A stretch of 64,000 nt of DNA from Bordetella genomosp. 13 (GCF_002119665.1 NZ_CP021111.1:1054001-1118000); one strand, 5' to 3'. Positions 1 to 9,125 are shown, counted from the stretch's first letter. The notes: generated by a model not told the origin, from the sequence alone. Program-made: numbers and translations.

Positions 1-1689
1 GAGCCCACGGGGAACATCAAGGTGGCGCAGGAGAAGTTCGCGCGGGCCGTGGGCGCCGATCACGTGTTCTTCGTGACCAATGGCACGTCGACATCCAACA
101 AGATGGTCTATCAGGCCGTGACCAAGCCGGGCGACATCGTCATCGTGGATCGGAACTGCCACAAGTCGCATCACTACGGCATGGTGCTCTCGGGCGCCCA
201 GCCGCTGTATGTCGAAGCCTTTCCCATGACCGAGTATTCGATGTATGGGGCCGTTCCGTTGCGCACCATCAAACAGGCGCTGCTGGACCTGAAGCAGGAG
301 GGGCGGCTGGACAAGGTGTCCATGGTGACCCTGACCAACTGCACGTTCGACGGCCATATCTACAACACCCGCCGCGTCATGGCGGAATGCCTGGCCATCA
401 AGCCGGATCTGATCTTCCTGTGGGACGAGGCGTGGTTCGGTTTCGCACGCTGGTCACCCTTCCTGCGCCCACGCACGGCGATGGGCGCGGCCGCCGCATT
501 GGAAAGCTGGCGAGCGGATCCGGCGGCCATGGAGGCGTGGGAGGCCCAGGCCAATGAGTTGGGACAGGATCTGGATCCGCGGGATCCGCGGCTGCTGGAA
601 CGGGAGCTGGTGCCGAATCCGGAGAAAATGCGGATACGCGTCTACGAGACAGACTCGGTACACAAGTCGATGTCGAGCCTGCGCCAGGGGTCTCTGGTGG
701 CCGTGCGCGACGAGGACTACGACCATCATCTCTCGGCTTTCCACGAGGCCGTGTTCATCCATGCGTCCACGTCGCCGAACGCGCAGATTATCGCGTCGCT
801 GGATGTCGCCCGGCGGCAGATGGAGCTCGAAGGGTACGAACTCGTCATGCGCGCGATCGAGGTCGCGCTGGCGATCCGGCGCGAAGTGGCCTCGCATCCT
901 CTCATCTCGAAGTACTTCAGCGTGCTGGGCGCCGACAAGATGGTGCCCCCGGAGTTTCGCACGTCCGGTTTCCTGGACTATCTGGCCGCGGGCGCGAACT
1001 GGCTGACCGCCGTGAAGGCATTGAAAGAGGACGAGTTCTGCCTGGATCCCACGCGGCTGACGCTGGTTTGCGGGACCGCGGGCTACGATGGAACCGCCTT
1101 CAAGAACCTGCTGGCATCCAAGTACAACATCCAGCTGAACAAGACCTCGCGCAACAGCGTGCTGCTCCAAAGCAATATCAACAACACCCGCAGCGACGTG
1201 GCCGCGCTGATCAAGGTGCTGCTGGAGATTTCGCAAGGAATCGAAGCCAGGCTGAAAGAGGAAGGCGAAACGGGGCAGGCGGCATTCGCGGCCAAGGTGA
1301 AGAGCCTGATGGAGGACGTTCCGAACCTGCCCAACTTCAGCCGCTTTCACGACGGGTACCGCCAGGACCCCGGCAGCAGTACGTCGGAAGGCGACATGCG
1401 TACCGCGTTCTTTGCGGCATACAACGAGGCGGACTGCGAGTATCTGCCGCTGGCGAGCCCCGCGCTGGACGATCGGCTGTCGAATGGTCCCGAACTGGTC
1501 TCCGCCAACTTCGTCATTCCCTATCCGCCCGGATTTCCCATCATGGTCCCGGGGCAGGTCATCGACGCCGACACGATCCAGTTCATGCGCAAGCTCGACG
1601 TCAAGGAGATCCACGGGTACAACGCCGCGCGCGGCATCAAACTGATCAAGCCGGCGGCCATCGGACGCCAGCCCGGTGCGCCGGAGTGA
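1..1689 (+). CDS. Orn/Lys/Arg decarboxylase, major domain (5' truncated by window edge)
   Basis: PLP-dependent basic amino acid decarboxylase of the fold-type I Orn/Lys/Arg family (E. coli AdiA/CadA/SpeC relatives). The reading frame is already open at base 1, so the N-terminus lies outside the window; 562 residues are visible. The PLP-binding lysine is in SVHKSMSSLRQGS (visible residue 222, codon 664-666), and the cofactor aspartate region reads LWDEAWFGF. The C-terminal domain ends normally with TGA at 1687-1689. Family members are about 710-755 aa, so roughly 150-190 residues are missing upstream. The substrate (arginine, lysine or ornithine) cannot be decided from what is visible. It is convergent with the topoisomerase gene, 23 nt away. 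Confidence 0.93.
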   Translation, partial: EPTGNIKVAQEKFARAVGADHVFFVTNGTSTSNKMVYQAVTKPGDIVIVDRNCHKSHHYGMVLSGAQPLYVEAFPMTEYSMYGAVPLRTIKQALLDLKQEGRLDKVSMVTLTNCTFDGHIYNTRRVMAECLAIKPDLIFLWDEAWFGFARWSPFLRPRTAMGAAAALESWRADPAAMEAWEAQANELGQDLDPRDPRLLERELVPNPEKMRIRVYETDSVHKSMSSLRQGSLVAVRDEDYDHHLSAFHEAVFIHASTSPNAQIIASLDVARRQMELEGYELVMRAIEVALAIRREVASHPLISKYFSVLGADKMVPPEFRTSGFLDYLAAGANWLTAVKALKEDEFCLDPTRLTLVCGTAGYDGTAFKNLLASKYNIQLNKTSRNSVLLQSNINNTRSDVAALIKVLLEISQGIEARLKEEGETGQAAFAAKVKSLMEDVPNLPNFSRFHDGYRQDPGSSTSEGDMRTAFFAAYNEADCEYLPLASPALDDRLSNGPELVSANFVIPYPPGFPIMVPGQVIDADTIQFMRKLDVKEIHGYNAARGIKLIKPAAIGRQPGAPE

Positions 1690-1712
1690 AGCGAGCCTGC
1701 GCCGCCGCGCGG

Positions 1713-2771
1713 TCAGGTCGTGAGAGCCTGCAGGAACGCCAGCAGCCGCCTTTCCTCGGCCGTCAGCCCGCGCGGCGTGTCCGGCGCGCGGGCGTCGGCG
1801 GCCAGCGTGCCTTCCAGGTAAGCCTCCATCACGGCAGGATGGATGTAGCACGAGCGACAGACGGCCGGGGTGTTGGCCAGGCGCTGGGCCACGCGCTTCA
1901 CGACTTCCGTCAGCTGTTTGCGGGCCGCGGTGACCGACCGCGATTCGCCTTCCGCCGGGCCCAGCTCCATCCTCAGCGCCGAGTAGGCGTACAGCGTACC
2001 CGCCCAGGTGCGGTAGTGCTTGGCGGTGAAGTCGGCGCCGCTGGCCTCGCGCAGATAGTCGTTGACCAGATCGGAATCGACGGCCCGCGGTTCGCCCGAC
2101 TCGTCCAGGTAATGGAATAGCTGCTGCCCCGGCAGGTCGAGGCAGCGGCGCACCAGGCGCGCGATGCGCCGGTCGGCCACCGTGACGTCGTGCGGCACGC
2201 CGCTCTTGCCCACGAAGCGCAGGCGGATGCGGTCGCTGCCCACCTGCGCGTGGCGGCGGGTAAGGGTGGTCAGTCCGAACGACTGATTGGTGCGGGCGTA
2301 TTCGCGCGAGCCGATGCGGATCCGGGTAAGTTCCAGGAGGCGCACCAGCGTGGCCGCGACCTTGTCGCGGGACAGGCCGGGCAGATCCATGTCGCGCGTG
2401 ATGCGCGCGCGAATGCGAGGCAGGCACAGGCCGAATTCCACCAGCTGGCCGTACTTCTGTGCGTCGCGCACCGCCGTCCAGTCAGCGTGATAGCGGTATT
2501 GCTTGCGGCCGCGCGCATCGCGGCCCGTGGCCTGGATGTGGCCCTGAGGGTCGGGGCAGATCCATACGTCTGTGTAGGCGGGCGGGATCGCCAGGGCCTG
2601 GATGCGGGCGATCACGCCGGGGTCCGTGATGCGCTTGCCCTGCGTGTCCAGGTAATGGAAGGCCTTGCCGTTCACCCGCCGCCGGCGAAAGCCGGGGCGG
2701 CTGTCGTCGGCGTAGACGAGGCCGGCGCCCGTCGTCGACGGCAAGGGGATCAATATGTCGGGGGCGTTCAT
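1713..2771 (-). CDS. DNA topoisomerase IB (poxvirus/bacterial type)
   Basis: Monomeric type IB topoisomerase of 352 aa that relaxes supercoils through a transient 3'-phosphotyrosine link. An N-terminal DNA-binding domain (about 1-90) is followed by the catalytic domain; ARTNQSFGLTTL, GKSGVPHDV and FTAKHYRTWAGT are family landmarks. The candidate nucleophilic tyrosine is in CRSCYIHPAVMEAYLEG near residue 309. Start: ATG at 2771 gives MNAPDILIPLP and matches the usual family length; the frame stays open upstream to 2903 but that extension is basic, low-information sequence. The gene is divergent from the DJ-1/PfpI gene, with 130 nt between starts. It stands alone rather than in an operon. Confidence 0.92.
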   Translation of the reverse strand: MNAPDILIPLPSTTGAGLVYADDSRPGFRRRRVNGKAFHYLDTQGKRITDPGVIARIQALAIPPAYTDVWICPDPQGHIQATGRDARGRKQYRYHADWTAVRDAQKYGQLVEFGLCLPRIRARITRDMDLPGLSRDKVAATLVRLLELTRIRIGSREYARTNQSFGLTTLTRRHAQVGSDRIRLRFVGKSGVPHDVTVADRRIARLVRRCLDLPGQQLFHYLDESGEPRAVDSDLVNDYLREASGADFTAKHYRTWAGTLYAYSALRMELGPAEGESRSVTAARKQLTEVVKRVAQRLANTPAVCRSCYIHPAVMEAYLEGTLAADARAPDTPRGLTAEERRLLAFLQALTT

Positions 2772-2901
2772 GTGCGCCCGTTGAGCAAGCAGCGTGCCTG
2801 CAAGGGGCATGCGCCTTGCTGCACTTTGCACGGCGGCGCGGGCGGCCCCGGTGCGCCGCGCAGTCGTACCCGGTAAGCGGGGCCACGCACCAGGAGCACA
2901 C

Positions 2902-3453
2902 ATGGCAACTCTTCAAGATCTGACCGTCGCGATTCTCGCCGTCGATGGATTCGAGCAAGTCGAACTCACGGGCCCGCGCGATGCACTCAAGGCTCAGGGC
3001 GCGCGTACGGTGCTGGTTTCCGCCAAGACCGATCCCATCCTGGGCATGCACCACGACAAGCCGGGCGACCGCTTCGACGTGGACCTGACGTTCAATCAGG
3101 CGGAAACCGAGACGGGCAACTTCGACGCGTTGCTGTTGCCGGGCGGCGTCATGAATTCCGACGAGATTCGCATGCAGCCCAAGGCGCAGGCCATCGTGAG
3201 CGCCATGATCGAGGCCGGCAAACCGGTGGCCGTGATCTGCCACGGCGCGTGGCTGCTGGTCTCGGCCGGCGTGGCGCGCGGCCGCAAGCTGACCAGTTGG
3301 CCGTCGCTGCAGGACGATCTGCGCAATGCCGGCGCCGAGTGGGTGGACCAGGAGGTGGTGATCGACGGGAATCTGATCACCAGCCGCAAACCGGATGACA
3401 TTCCCGCATTCAGCAAGGCGTTCATCGAGGCGCTGCAGAAAGTGCGGCGCTGA
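2902..3453 (+). CDS. DJ-1/PfpI family protein (type 1 glutamine amidotransferase-like)
   Basis: A 183-aa member of the DJ-1/PfpI superfamily (YhbO/PfpI subgroup), proteins linked to stress protection, deglycase or chaperone-like activities. The nucleophile elbow is AVICHGAWLL with Cys113, and the N-terminal conserved acidic region is DGFEQVEL (about 16-22). The C-terminal VVIDGNLITSRKPDDIPAF is the usual family ending. The ATG at 2902 follows an AGGAG at 2892-2896 with good spacing, so the start is firm. It is divergent from the topoisomerase. The exact enzymatic activity of such proteins is disputed and is not decided by the sequence. Confidence 0.92.
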   Translation: MATLQDLTVAILAVDGFEQVELTGPRDALKAQGARTVLVSAKTDPILGMHHDKPGDRFDVDLTFNQAETETGNFDALLLPGGVMNSDEIRMQPKAQAIVSAMIEAGKPVAVICHGAWLLVSAGVARGRKLTSWPSLQDDLRNAGAEWVDQEVVIDGNLITSRKPDDIPAFSKAFIEALQKVRR

Positions 3454-3579
3454 GGCATGCGGCGGGCGGCATGCGGCGTGCGGCCAGGCGGAGGCTGCGA
3501 AACCTGGCCGGGGCGGTGAACGACAGAATAGCCATGGCGAGCGCCCGGGCGTGGAAGCGGCCGCGGGGTTATGATTGCC

Positions 3580-3597
3580 ACTGGATATATATCCAGT
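3580..3597. promoter_or_regulatory. Candidate LexA (SOS) box
   Basis: Perfect 18-bp palindrome ACTGGATATATATCCAGT. The 16-bp core CTG-GATATATATC-CAG differs from the E. coli LexA consensus CTGTATATATATACAG at only the two symmetric positions, and it keeps the CTG-N10-CAG half-sites. It lies 28 nt upstream of the nuclease start codon, in an otherwise GC-rich stretch, in front of two DNA-repair genes. LexA identity is inferred from consensus and context. Confidence 0.7.
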
Positions 3598-3625
3598 TTT
3601 CAAGGCCGCCCGCGCCCCGTCCGGC

Positions 3626-5293
3626 ATGTATCCCCCGCACCGCTACTACTACCTGCACAACTTTCAACAAGCGCTCGACTGGCTGGCCGCGCGTTACGCC
3701 GACGTGCTTTCCGCGGCCGAGCAGGAGTTTCTTGGCGCCTTCCCGGCTTTGCCCACGCCTTCGCGGGCGCTGCTGGTGCGGCTGTTGATGCGGCGCTCGG
3801 CCGTGCACCGCGCCGAGCGCCTCCATTACGAAGAGATCGGGCCGGTCGAGGCAGCCGCGCAGCCCCTGCTTGCGCTGGGCTGGCTGCGCGCCGACCCTGT
3901 GCTGGACTGGCCGCAGTGGGCCGCCCTGCACACCAAGGAAGAGCTGGCGCGGCGCTATCCGCAGGCCGGGCTGCGCGCCTCGGCGCGCAAGGCGGAATTG
4001 CTTGCCGGGCTCGAGGCCTTTCTCGGTCCGCCCGAAGCGCGGCCGTGCAGCGGCTGGGGCGCCGCATCCGAAGAAGCCATCTGGTCGGTCGAGGTGGCGC
4101 CGCTGGTGCAGCGGCTGCGCCTGATGTTCTTCGGCAACCTCGACCAGAGTTGGGCCGAGTTCGTGCTGGCCGACCTGGGCATCTTCCAGTACGAGAAGGT
4201 CGAGATCGATGCCGCGACCCGCGCCTTCCAGCGGGCGGAAGACGTGGATGTCTACCTGGCGCTGCAAGCCGTGCGCGATCGGCTGGACGAGGCCGAACCG
4301 GACGAGGCGCCGGCGCTGCGCGCGCAACTGGCCGCCTGCGAGACCGCGGCGCCGTGGCTGGCGCGCCGCCACGCCAAGGTGTGGTTTCGCCTGGGGCAGT
4401 GGTGCGAACGCGCCGCGGTCTGGGCCGAGGCCGAGCTGGCCTATCGCGCCAGCGCCTATCCCGGCGCACGCCAGCGGCTGATACGCGTGCTCGAGCGCCA
4501 GCAGCGCTATGCCGAAGCGCATGCGCTGGCCGCGGATGCGCTGGCCCGTGCGGAAAGCGAAGCCGAGCGACAACTGGTGTCGCGCATGCTGCCGCGGCTG
4601 GCACGGCAGGCCGGTCATGCGGCGCCGGCGCGCCGTGCGCGCCTGGCGCCCGAACCTACCGTGCTGACGCTCGAACGGCCGTACGACGCGTCCAGGGTGG
4701 AGCTGGTGACGCGCGACCACTTCGCTGGCGATGGGGCGTGCGTGCATTGGGTGGAGAACGGCCTCATCAATTCGCTGTTCGGCCTGCTTTGCTGGGACGC
4801 CATCTTCCAGCCGCTGGCCGGCGCCTTCTTCCATCCGTTCCAGCGCGGGCCCGCCGACCTGCACGAACCCGACTTTCGGGCGCGCCGGGCACGGGCCTTC
4901 GACGCGTGCCTCGCCACGCTGCGCGATGGCGGACATCGCGCGCGCATCCTGGCGCGCTTCGAAGAGAAGGCCGGCATACAGTCGCCGTTCGTGTTCTGGG
5001 GCATGCTGACGCGCGAACTGCTGGAGATGGCGCTGGACTGCATTCCGGGGGAACACCTGGCGCTGTGGTTCGAGCGCCTGCTGGACGACCTGAAGACGAA
5101 CCGCTCGGGGCTGCCCGATCTGGTGTGCTTCTGGCCGGCAGAGCGCCGCTACGAGCTCATCGAAGTAAAGGGGCCGGGCGATCGCCTGCAGGACAACCAG
5201 GTGCGCTGGCTGGAGTATGCGGTGGCGCATGGCCTGCCTGTGCGGGTGTGCCATGTGCGCTGGGCGACGCCGGCCATGGAGCAAGCGGCATGA
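3626..5293 (+). CDS. FAN1-like nuclease with VRR-NUC domain
   Basis: A 555-aa bacterial FAN1-type structure-specific nuclease; the family cleaves 5' flaps and helps unhook interstrand crosslinks. The N-terminal region (MYPPHRYYYLHNFQQAL onward) carries the SAP-like/helical DNA-binding part, the middle is TPR-like helical repeats, and the C-terminus is the VRR-NUC PD-(D/E)XK domain: GLPDLVCFW, then YELIEVKGPGDRLQDNQ. Candidate metal and catalytic residues are Asp498, Glu513 and Lys515. ATG 3626 is preferred; a TTG at 3575 in the same frame would place the palindromic LexA-like box inside the gene. The stop overlaps the helicase start (ATGA, 5290-5293), indicating translational coupling. Confidence 0.92.
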   Translation: MYPPHRYYYLHNFQQALDWLAARYADVLSAAEQEFLGAFPALPTPSRALLVRLLMRRSAVHRAERLHYEEIGPVEAAAQPLLALGWLRADPVLDWPQWAALHTKEELARRYPQAGLRASARKAELLAGLEAFLGPPEARPCSGWGAASEEAIWSVEVAPLVQRLRLMFFGNLDQSWAEFVLADLGIFQYEKVEIDAATRAFQRAEDVDVYLALQAVRDRLDEAEPDEAPALRAQLAACETAAPWLARRHAKVWFRLGQWCERAAVWAEAELAYRASAYPGARQRLIRVLERQQRYAEAHALAADALARAESEAERQLVSRMLPRLARQAGHAAPARRARLAPEPTVLTLERPYDASRVELVTRDHFAGDGACVHWVENGLINSLFGLLCWDAIFQPLAGAFFHPFQRGPADLHEPDFRARRARAFDACLATLRDGGHRARILARFEEKAGIQSPFVFWGMLTRELLEMALDCIPGEHLALWFERLLDDLKTNRSGLPDLVCFWPAERRYELIEVKGPGDRLQDNQVRWLEYAVAHGLPVRVCHVRWATPAMEQAA

Positions 5294-7698
5294 GCCTGAC
5301 TGGCCGGCCCGAGGGCGAATGCCGGGCCGCGGAGCGCGAAGGCGCGTCCATACGCCCAGCGCCTCGCCCTGTCGACGAGAAGCCTTCAGGCAGCGGCGCA
5401 GCGACGATGATGCACGTGGCCGTGCGCACGCTGTGCGACTTCACCGCGCGCACGGGAGACCTGGATCTGCGCTTCACGCCAGCGCCCACGGCGCTGGAAG
5501 GCATCGCGGGACATGCTGTGATCGCGCAGCGCCGCGGCGAACATGTCGAGCACGAGATCGCGCTGGCGGCTACACATGCCGGCCTGACCGTGCGCGGCCG
5601 CGCCGATGGCTACGACCCGCGCGCATGCCGCGTGGAAGAGGTGAAGACCTATCGCGGCGAACTGGATGCATTGCGCGACAACCAGCGTGCGCTGCATTGG
5701 GCGCAGGCCCGCGTGTATGGCCACATGCTGTGCGCGTCGCGCGGGCTTGCCCATATAACGGTTGCGGTCGTCTATTTCAACCTCGACACCGAGGTGGAGA
5801 CCGCCGTGGCCGAGACGCTCGACGCGTCCGCGTTGGCGGCCTTCTTCAATGATCTGTGCGAGCGCTACGTCGAGTGGGCCAGGCGAGAGCGCGCCCATCG
5901 CGAGGCGCGCGATGCGGCGCTGGAGACCCTTGCGTTTCCGTATGGCCGGATGCGTGCCGGCCAGCGCGAACTGGCGGTGGCGGTGTATCGCGCCGCGCGC
6001 GACGGCCATCCCCTGATGGCCCAGGCCCCCACAGGCGTGGGCAAGACGCTGGGCACGCTGTTTCCCTTGCTGAAGGCCTGCGCCACGCAGGGACTGGACA
6101 AGGTGTACTTTCTCTCCGCCAAGGGACCGGGCCATGGTCTGGCGCTGGAGGCGGTGGCGCGGCTGCGGGCGACTCGCGAAGGCGGCCTGCCGCTGCGCGT
6201 GATGGAGCTGGTGGCGCGCGACAAGGCCTGCGCGCATCCGGACCGGGCCCGTCACGGCGAGGCCTGCCCGCGCGCAAAAGGTTTCTATGACCGCCTGCCC
6301 GCGGCGCGCGAGCAGGCGCTGGCCCGTCCCGAAGCCGCGCTGACGCGCGTGGCGGTGCGCGAGGTGGCGGACGCCCACCGCATCTGCCCGTACTACCTGG
6401 GCCAGGAGCTGGCGCGCTGGAGCGACGTGGTGGTGGGCGACTACAACTACTGGTTCGACGGCAGCGCGATGCTGTATGCGCTGACGCTGGCACATCAGTG
6501 GCGGGTGGCCGTGGCGGTGGACGAGGCGCACAACCTGCTCGAGCGTGCGCGGCGCATGTACAGCGTGACACTGGCGATGTCCGACGTGCGCGCGGCTCGC
6601 GCGGCAGCACCGGCGCCTCTGCGCAAGCCGCTCGACGGCCTGCTGCGTTCGTGGCGGGCCGTGCAGAAAAAGCAGGAGACGCCGTATGCGGCCTATGACA
6701 TGGTGCCGCAGAACCTGCGCGAGGCCGCGCAGAAAGCCGGCGCGGCGCTTGCCGAGCATTTTGCCAAGGGGCCCTCGTCGCCCGACGACCCCGTGCTGGC
6801 CCTGTATTTCACGCTGCTGCAGTTCGGCCGGCTGGCTGACAGCTTCGGCAGCCATGCGCTGTTCGATCTGGCGGTACACGAGGGCGCAGGCTTGCAGGCC
6901 AGACCCGAGTCCGAGATCTGCATCCGCAACGTGGTGCCCGCGCCATACCTGGCCAACAGGCATGCGGCCGCACACTGCACGGTGCTGTTCTCGGGCACGT
7001 TGAGCCCGCGCGAGTTCCACCTGGACACGCTGGGGCTGCCCGCCAACACGGGCTGGGTCGACGTTGCCGCGCCGTTCTGCGCCGAGCAGCTGCGAGTGAA
7101 CGTGGTGGGCAACGTATCCACGCGCTGGCGCGATCGCACGCGTTCGCTGGCGCCCATCGCCGACCTGGTGGCCGCGCAGTATGCGGCCCGGCCCGGCAAC
7201 TATCTCGTGTTCCTCAGCAGTTTCGCTTACCTGGAACAGGTGGCGCAGCACATGGCCGGCAGCCATCCGGCCGTCCCCGTATGGACGCAGGCGCCGCGCA
7301 TGAACGACGACGAGCGCGCAGGCTTTCTGGCGCGCTTCACGGAGGACGGCCGCGGCGTGGGATTCGCCGTGCTCGGCGGCGCCTTCGCCGAAGGCGTGGA
7401 CCTGCCCGGGCGCCGCCTGATCGGCGCCTTCATCGCCACGCTGGGGCTGCCGCAGGTCAATCCGGTGAACGAGCAGATACTGGCGGCCATGGGCGCGCGC
7501 TTCGGCCAGCAGATGGCCTACGACTACACCTATCTGTATCCCGGCCTGCAGAAGGTGGTGCAGGCGGCCGGCCGGGTGATACGCACCGAGACCGACACCG
7601 GCACGGTGCATCTCATCGACGACCGGTTCCGCCAGCGCAAGGTGAGGGCGCTGCTGCCCGGCTGGTGGCGTGTGTCGGAGTCGCGGTCCATGGCGTGA
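5290..7698 (+). CDS. XPD/DinG-like superfamily 2 helicase with N-terminal PD-(D/E)XK nuclease domain
   Basis: An 802-aa helicase. Residues about 40-190 resemble a RecB/Cas4-type nuclease (GRADGYD with Asp106, then VEEVKTYRG with Glu117 and Lys119). Then come Walker A APTGVGKT (246-253), DEAH (411-414) and the C-terminal motifs IV-VI with QAAGRVIRTETD. Between Walker A and DEAH lies the Fe-S region with Cys314, Cys326 and Cys366; the position where I expect a fourth cysteine holds Arg321 (CGT at 6250-6252). The first ATG (5290) overlaps the nuclease stop and has GGAG upstream; a second possible start is ATG 5407, because residues 1-39 look unconserved. It probably unwinds repair intermediates with its operon partner. 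Confidence 0.9.
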   Translation: MSLTGRPEGECRAAEREGASIRPAPRPVDEKPSGSGAATMMHVAVRTLCDFTARTGDLDLRFTPAPTALEGIAGHAVIAQRRGEHVEHEIALAATHAGLTVRGRADGYDPRACRVEEVKTYRGELDALRDNQRALHWAQARVYGHMLCASRGLAHITVAVVYFNLDTEVETAVAETLDASALAAFFNDLCERYVEWARRERAHREARDAALETLAFPYGRMRAGQRELAVAVYRAARDGHPLMAQAPTGVGKTLGTLFPLLKACATQGLDKVYFLSAKGPGHGLALEAVARLRATREGGLPLRVMELVARDKACAHPDRARHGEACPRAKGFYDRLPAAREQALARPEAALTRVAVREVADAHRICPYYLGQELARWSDVVVGDYNYWFDGSAMLYALTLAHQWRVAVAVDEAHNLLERARRMYSVTLAMSDVRAARAAAPAPLRKPLDGLLRSWRAVQKKQETPYAAYDMVPQNLREAAQKAGAALAEHFAKGPSSPDDPVLALYFTLLQFGRLADSFGSHALFDLAVHEGAGLQARPESEICIRNVVPAPYLANRHAAAHCTVLFSGTLSPREFHLDTLGLPANTGWVDVAAPFCAEQLRVNVVGNVSTRWRDRTRSLAPIADLVAAQYAARPGNYLVFLSSFAYLEQVAQHMAGSHPAVPVWTQAPRMNDDERAGFLARFTEDGRGVGFAVLGGAFAEGVDLPGRRLIGAFIATLGLPQVNPVNEQILAAMGARFGQQMAYDYTYLYPGLQKVVQAAGRVIRTETDTGTVHLIDDRFRQRKVRALLPGWWRVSESRSMA

Positions 7699-7766
7699 TC
7701 GGGGACGGGCCAGGAACCTAGGCTGCGTGAGGGCGGCGCCGTCGCGGACCCGGATGCAGCCGTTCG

Positions 7767-8384
7767 TCAGGCCGTGCGCCTGGTCAACGCCAGATACGCG
7801 GCCAGGCCCAGCATCGTGCAGCCCGAGATACGGTTCATCAGACGTGCTCGCGCGGCCCGGACTGTGCTGGATCGCAGCAGGCGGTCCGCGACGAACACCG
7901 CGATGGCCGCGGACGTGGCGTTCATCGCCACGCAGACCGTGCCGAGCCCGGCCAGCTGGGGAGCCAACGCGTGGCCAGGCGCGATGAACTGGGGCAGGAA
8001 TGCCAGGAAGAACAGCGCGGTCTTGACGTTCATGGCCTCGACCAGGATGCCGTCGAGAAACGCCCGGCGGGCGCCCCGCGCGGCCACTCGCGGCGCCTGG
8101 ACGTGTTCGCCGGACCGGCGCAACAGGCCGATGCCGAGGTATACGAGATAAGCCGCGCCCACATACTTGACCACGCTGAATGCCACCGCGGATTGCGCGA
8201 TGACCAGGGACAGGCCCAGTGCGGACGCCGCCACGTGCACCATGCCGCCCAGCGACGTACCCAGCAGCGAGGCCAGCCCCTCCCGGCGGCCGCCGGTGGC
8301 GGTGCGTGCGACAACGTAAGCGAGACCCGGACCGGGAGTGATGGCCAGCAGGACCGCTGCAAAGAGGAAGGCTAGGAATGACAT
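7767..8384 (-). CDS. LysE/RhtB family amino acid exporter (copy 1)
   Basis: A 205-aa inner-membrane exporter of the LysE/RhtB superfamily with about six hydrophobic segments. The N-terminal signature ITPGPGLAYVVART is diagnostic. ATG 8384 gives MSFLAFLFAA, exactly aligned with the start of the adjacent paralogue; an upstream extension of 19 residues is not supported by that comparison. The two tandem copies have identical length (205 aa) and, by eye, about three quarters identical residues, including SALGLSLVIAQSA and YLVYLGIGLLRRSGEH. The exported substrate is unknown. The downstream convergent neighbour is the helicase, 68 nt away. Confidence 0.92.
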   Translation of the reverse strand: MSFLAFLFAAVLLAITPGPGLAYVVARTATGGRREGLASLLGTSLGGMVHVAASALGLSLVIAQSAVAFSVVKYVGAAYLVYLGIGLLRRSGEHVQAPRVAARGARRAFLDGILVEAMNVKTALFFLAFLPQFIAPGHALAPQLAGLGTVCVAMNATSAAIAVFVADRLLRSSTVRAARARLMNRISGCTMLGLAAYLALTRRTA

Positions 8385-8507
8385 GGCTTCGGCGTTGATG
8401 GTTGCGACGTGTCGCGCCCAGCGGCGCTTGCTGGCTGGCATGCGCGGTGCCGACGCTACAGGCCCCCGCCCATGCTCTGGAAATGGTACATGCCGTCGCG
8501 GCGCCTG

Positions 8508-9125
8508 TCAGGCGCTGCGCCGGGCCATGGCCAGGTATGCCGCCAGACCCAGCATCGTGCAGCCCGAGACACGGTTCATCAACCGCGCCCTTGCGGCGCG
8601 CGCCGCGCCGGATCGCAGCAGGCGGTCCGCCGCGAATACCGCGACGACGTCGACGGTGGTGTTCAGCGCCACGCAGATGGTGCCCATCAGCGCCAGCTGC
8701 GGCGCGATCTGGTGGCCGGGCGAGATGAACTGCGGCAGGAACGCCACGAAGAACATGGCGGTCTTGACGTTGAACGCCTCGACCAGAATGCCGTCCGCGA
8801 ACGCCCGGCGGGCGCCCTGCGCGGCGATGCGCGGCACGGCGATGTGTTCGCCGGATCGGCGCAGCAGTCCGATGCCGAGGTACACCAGGTAAGCCGCGCC
8901 GATATACTTGACCACGCTGAACGCCAGCGCCGATTGCGCAATCACCAGGGACAGGCCAAGGGCTGAAGCCGCGACATGCACCAGGCCGCCCAGCGCCGTG
9001 CCCAGCGACGAGGCGAGGCCTTCGGCGCTGCCGCCGCTGACGGTGCGCGCCACGACATAGGCGATACCCGGACCGGGCGTGATGGCCAGCAGCGTTGCCG
9101 CCAGTAGAAAGGCGAGGAATGACAT
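8508..9125 (-). CDS. LysE/RhtB family amino acid exporter (copy 2)
   Basis: Second 205-aa LysE/RhtB exporter, upstream of and co-directional with copy 1 (123 nt between genes). The signature is ITPGPGIAYVVART, and the C-terminus RLMNRVSGCTMLGLAAYLA is almost identical to its twin. ATG 9125 is divergent from the MocR regulator gene. LysE-family exporters are often controlled by a neighbouring MocR or LysR regulator that senses an amino acid, so this copy may be a MocR target; that is inference from the arrangement. Differences between the copies are concentrated in the loops (for example GGSAEG against GGRREG), consistent with an old tandem duplication. Confidence 0.92.
   Translation of the reverse strand: MSFLAFLLAATLLAITPGPGIAYVVARTVSGGSAEGLASSLGTALGGLVHVAASALGLSLVIAQSALAFSVVKYIGAAYLVYLGIGLLRRSGEHIAVPRIAAQGARRAFADGILVEAFNVKTAMFFVAFLPQFISPGHQIAPQLALMGTICVALNTTVDVVAVFAADRLLRSGAARAARARLMNRVSGCTMLGLAAYLAMARRSA

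Noticed and set aside
3454..3478. Direct repeat GGCATGCGGCG twice after the DJ-1/PfpI gene
   Set aside because: Short, GC-rich and only two copies; no sign of a regulatory array or mobile element.
5386..7611. 741-codon open frame opposite the helicase
   Set aside because: Antisense shadow of a clear helicase with intact motifs; composition is His/Arg/Gln-rich and no ribosome site or motif was seen.
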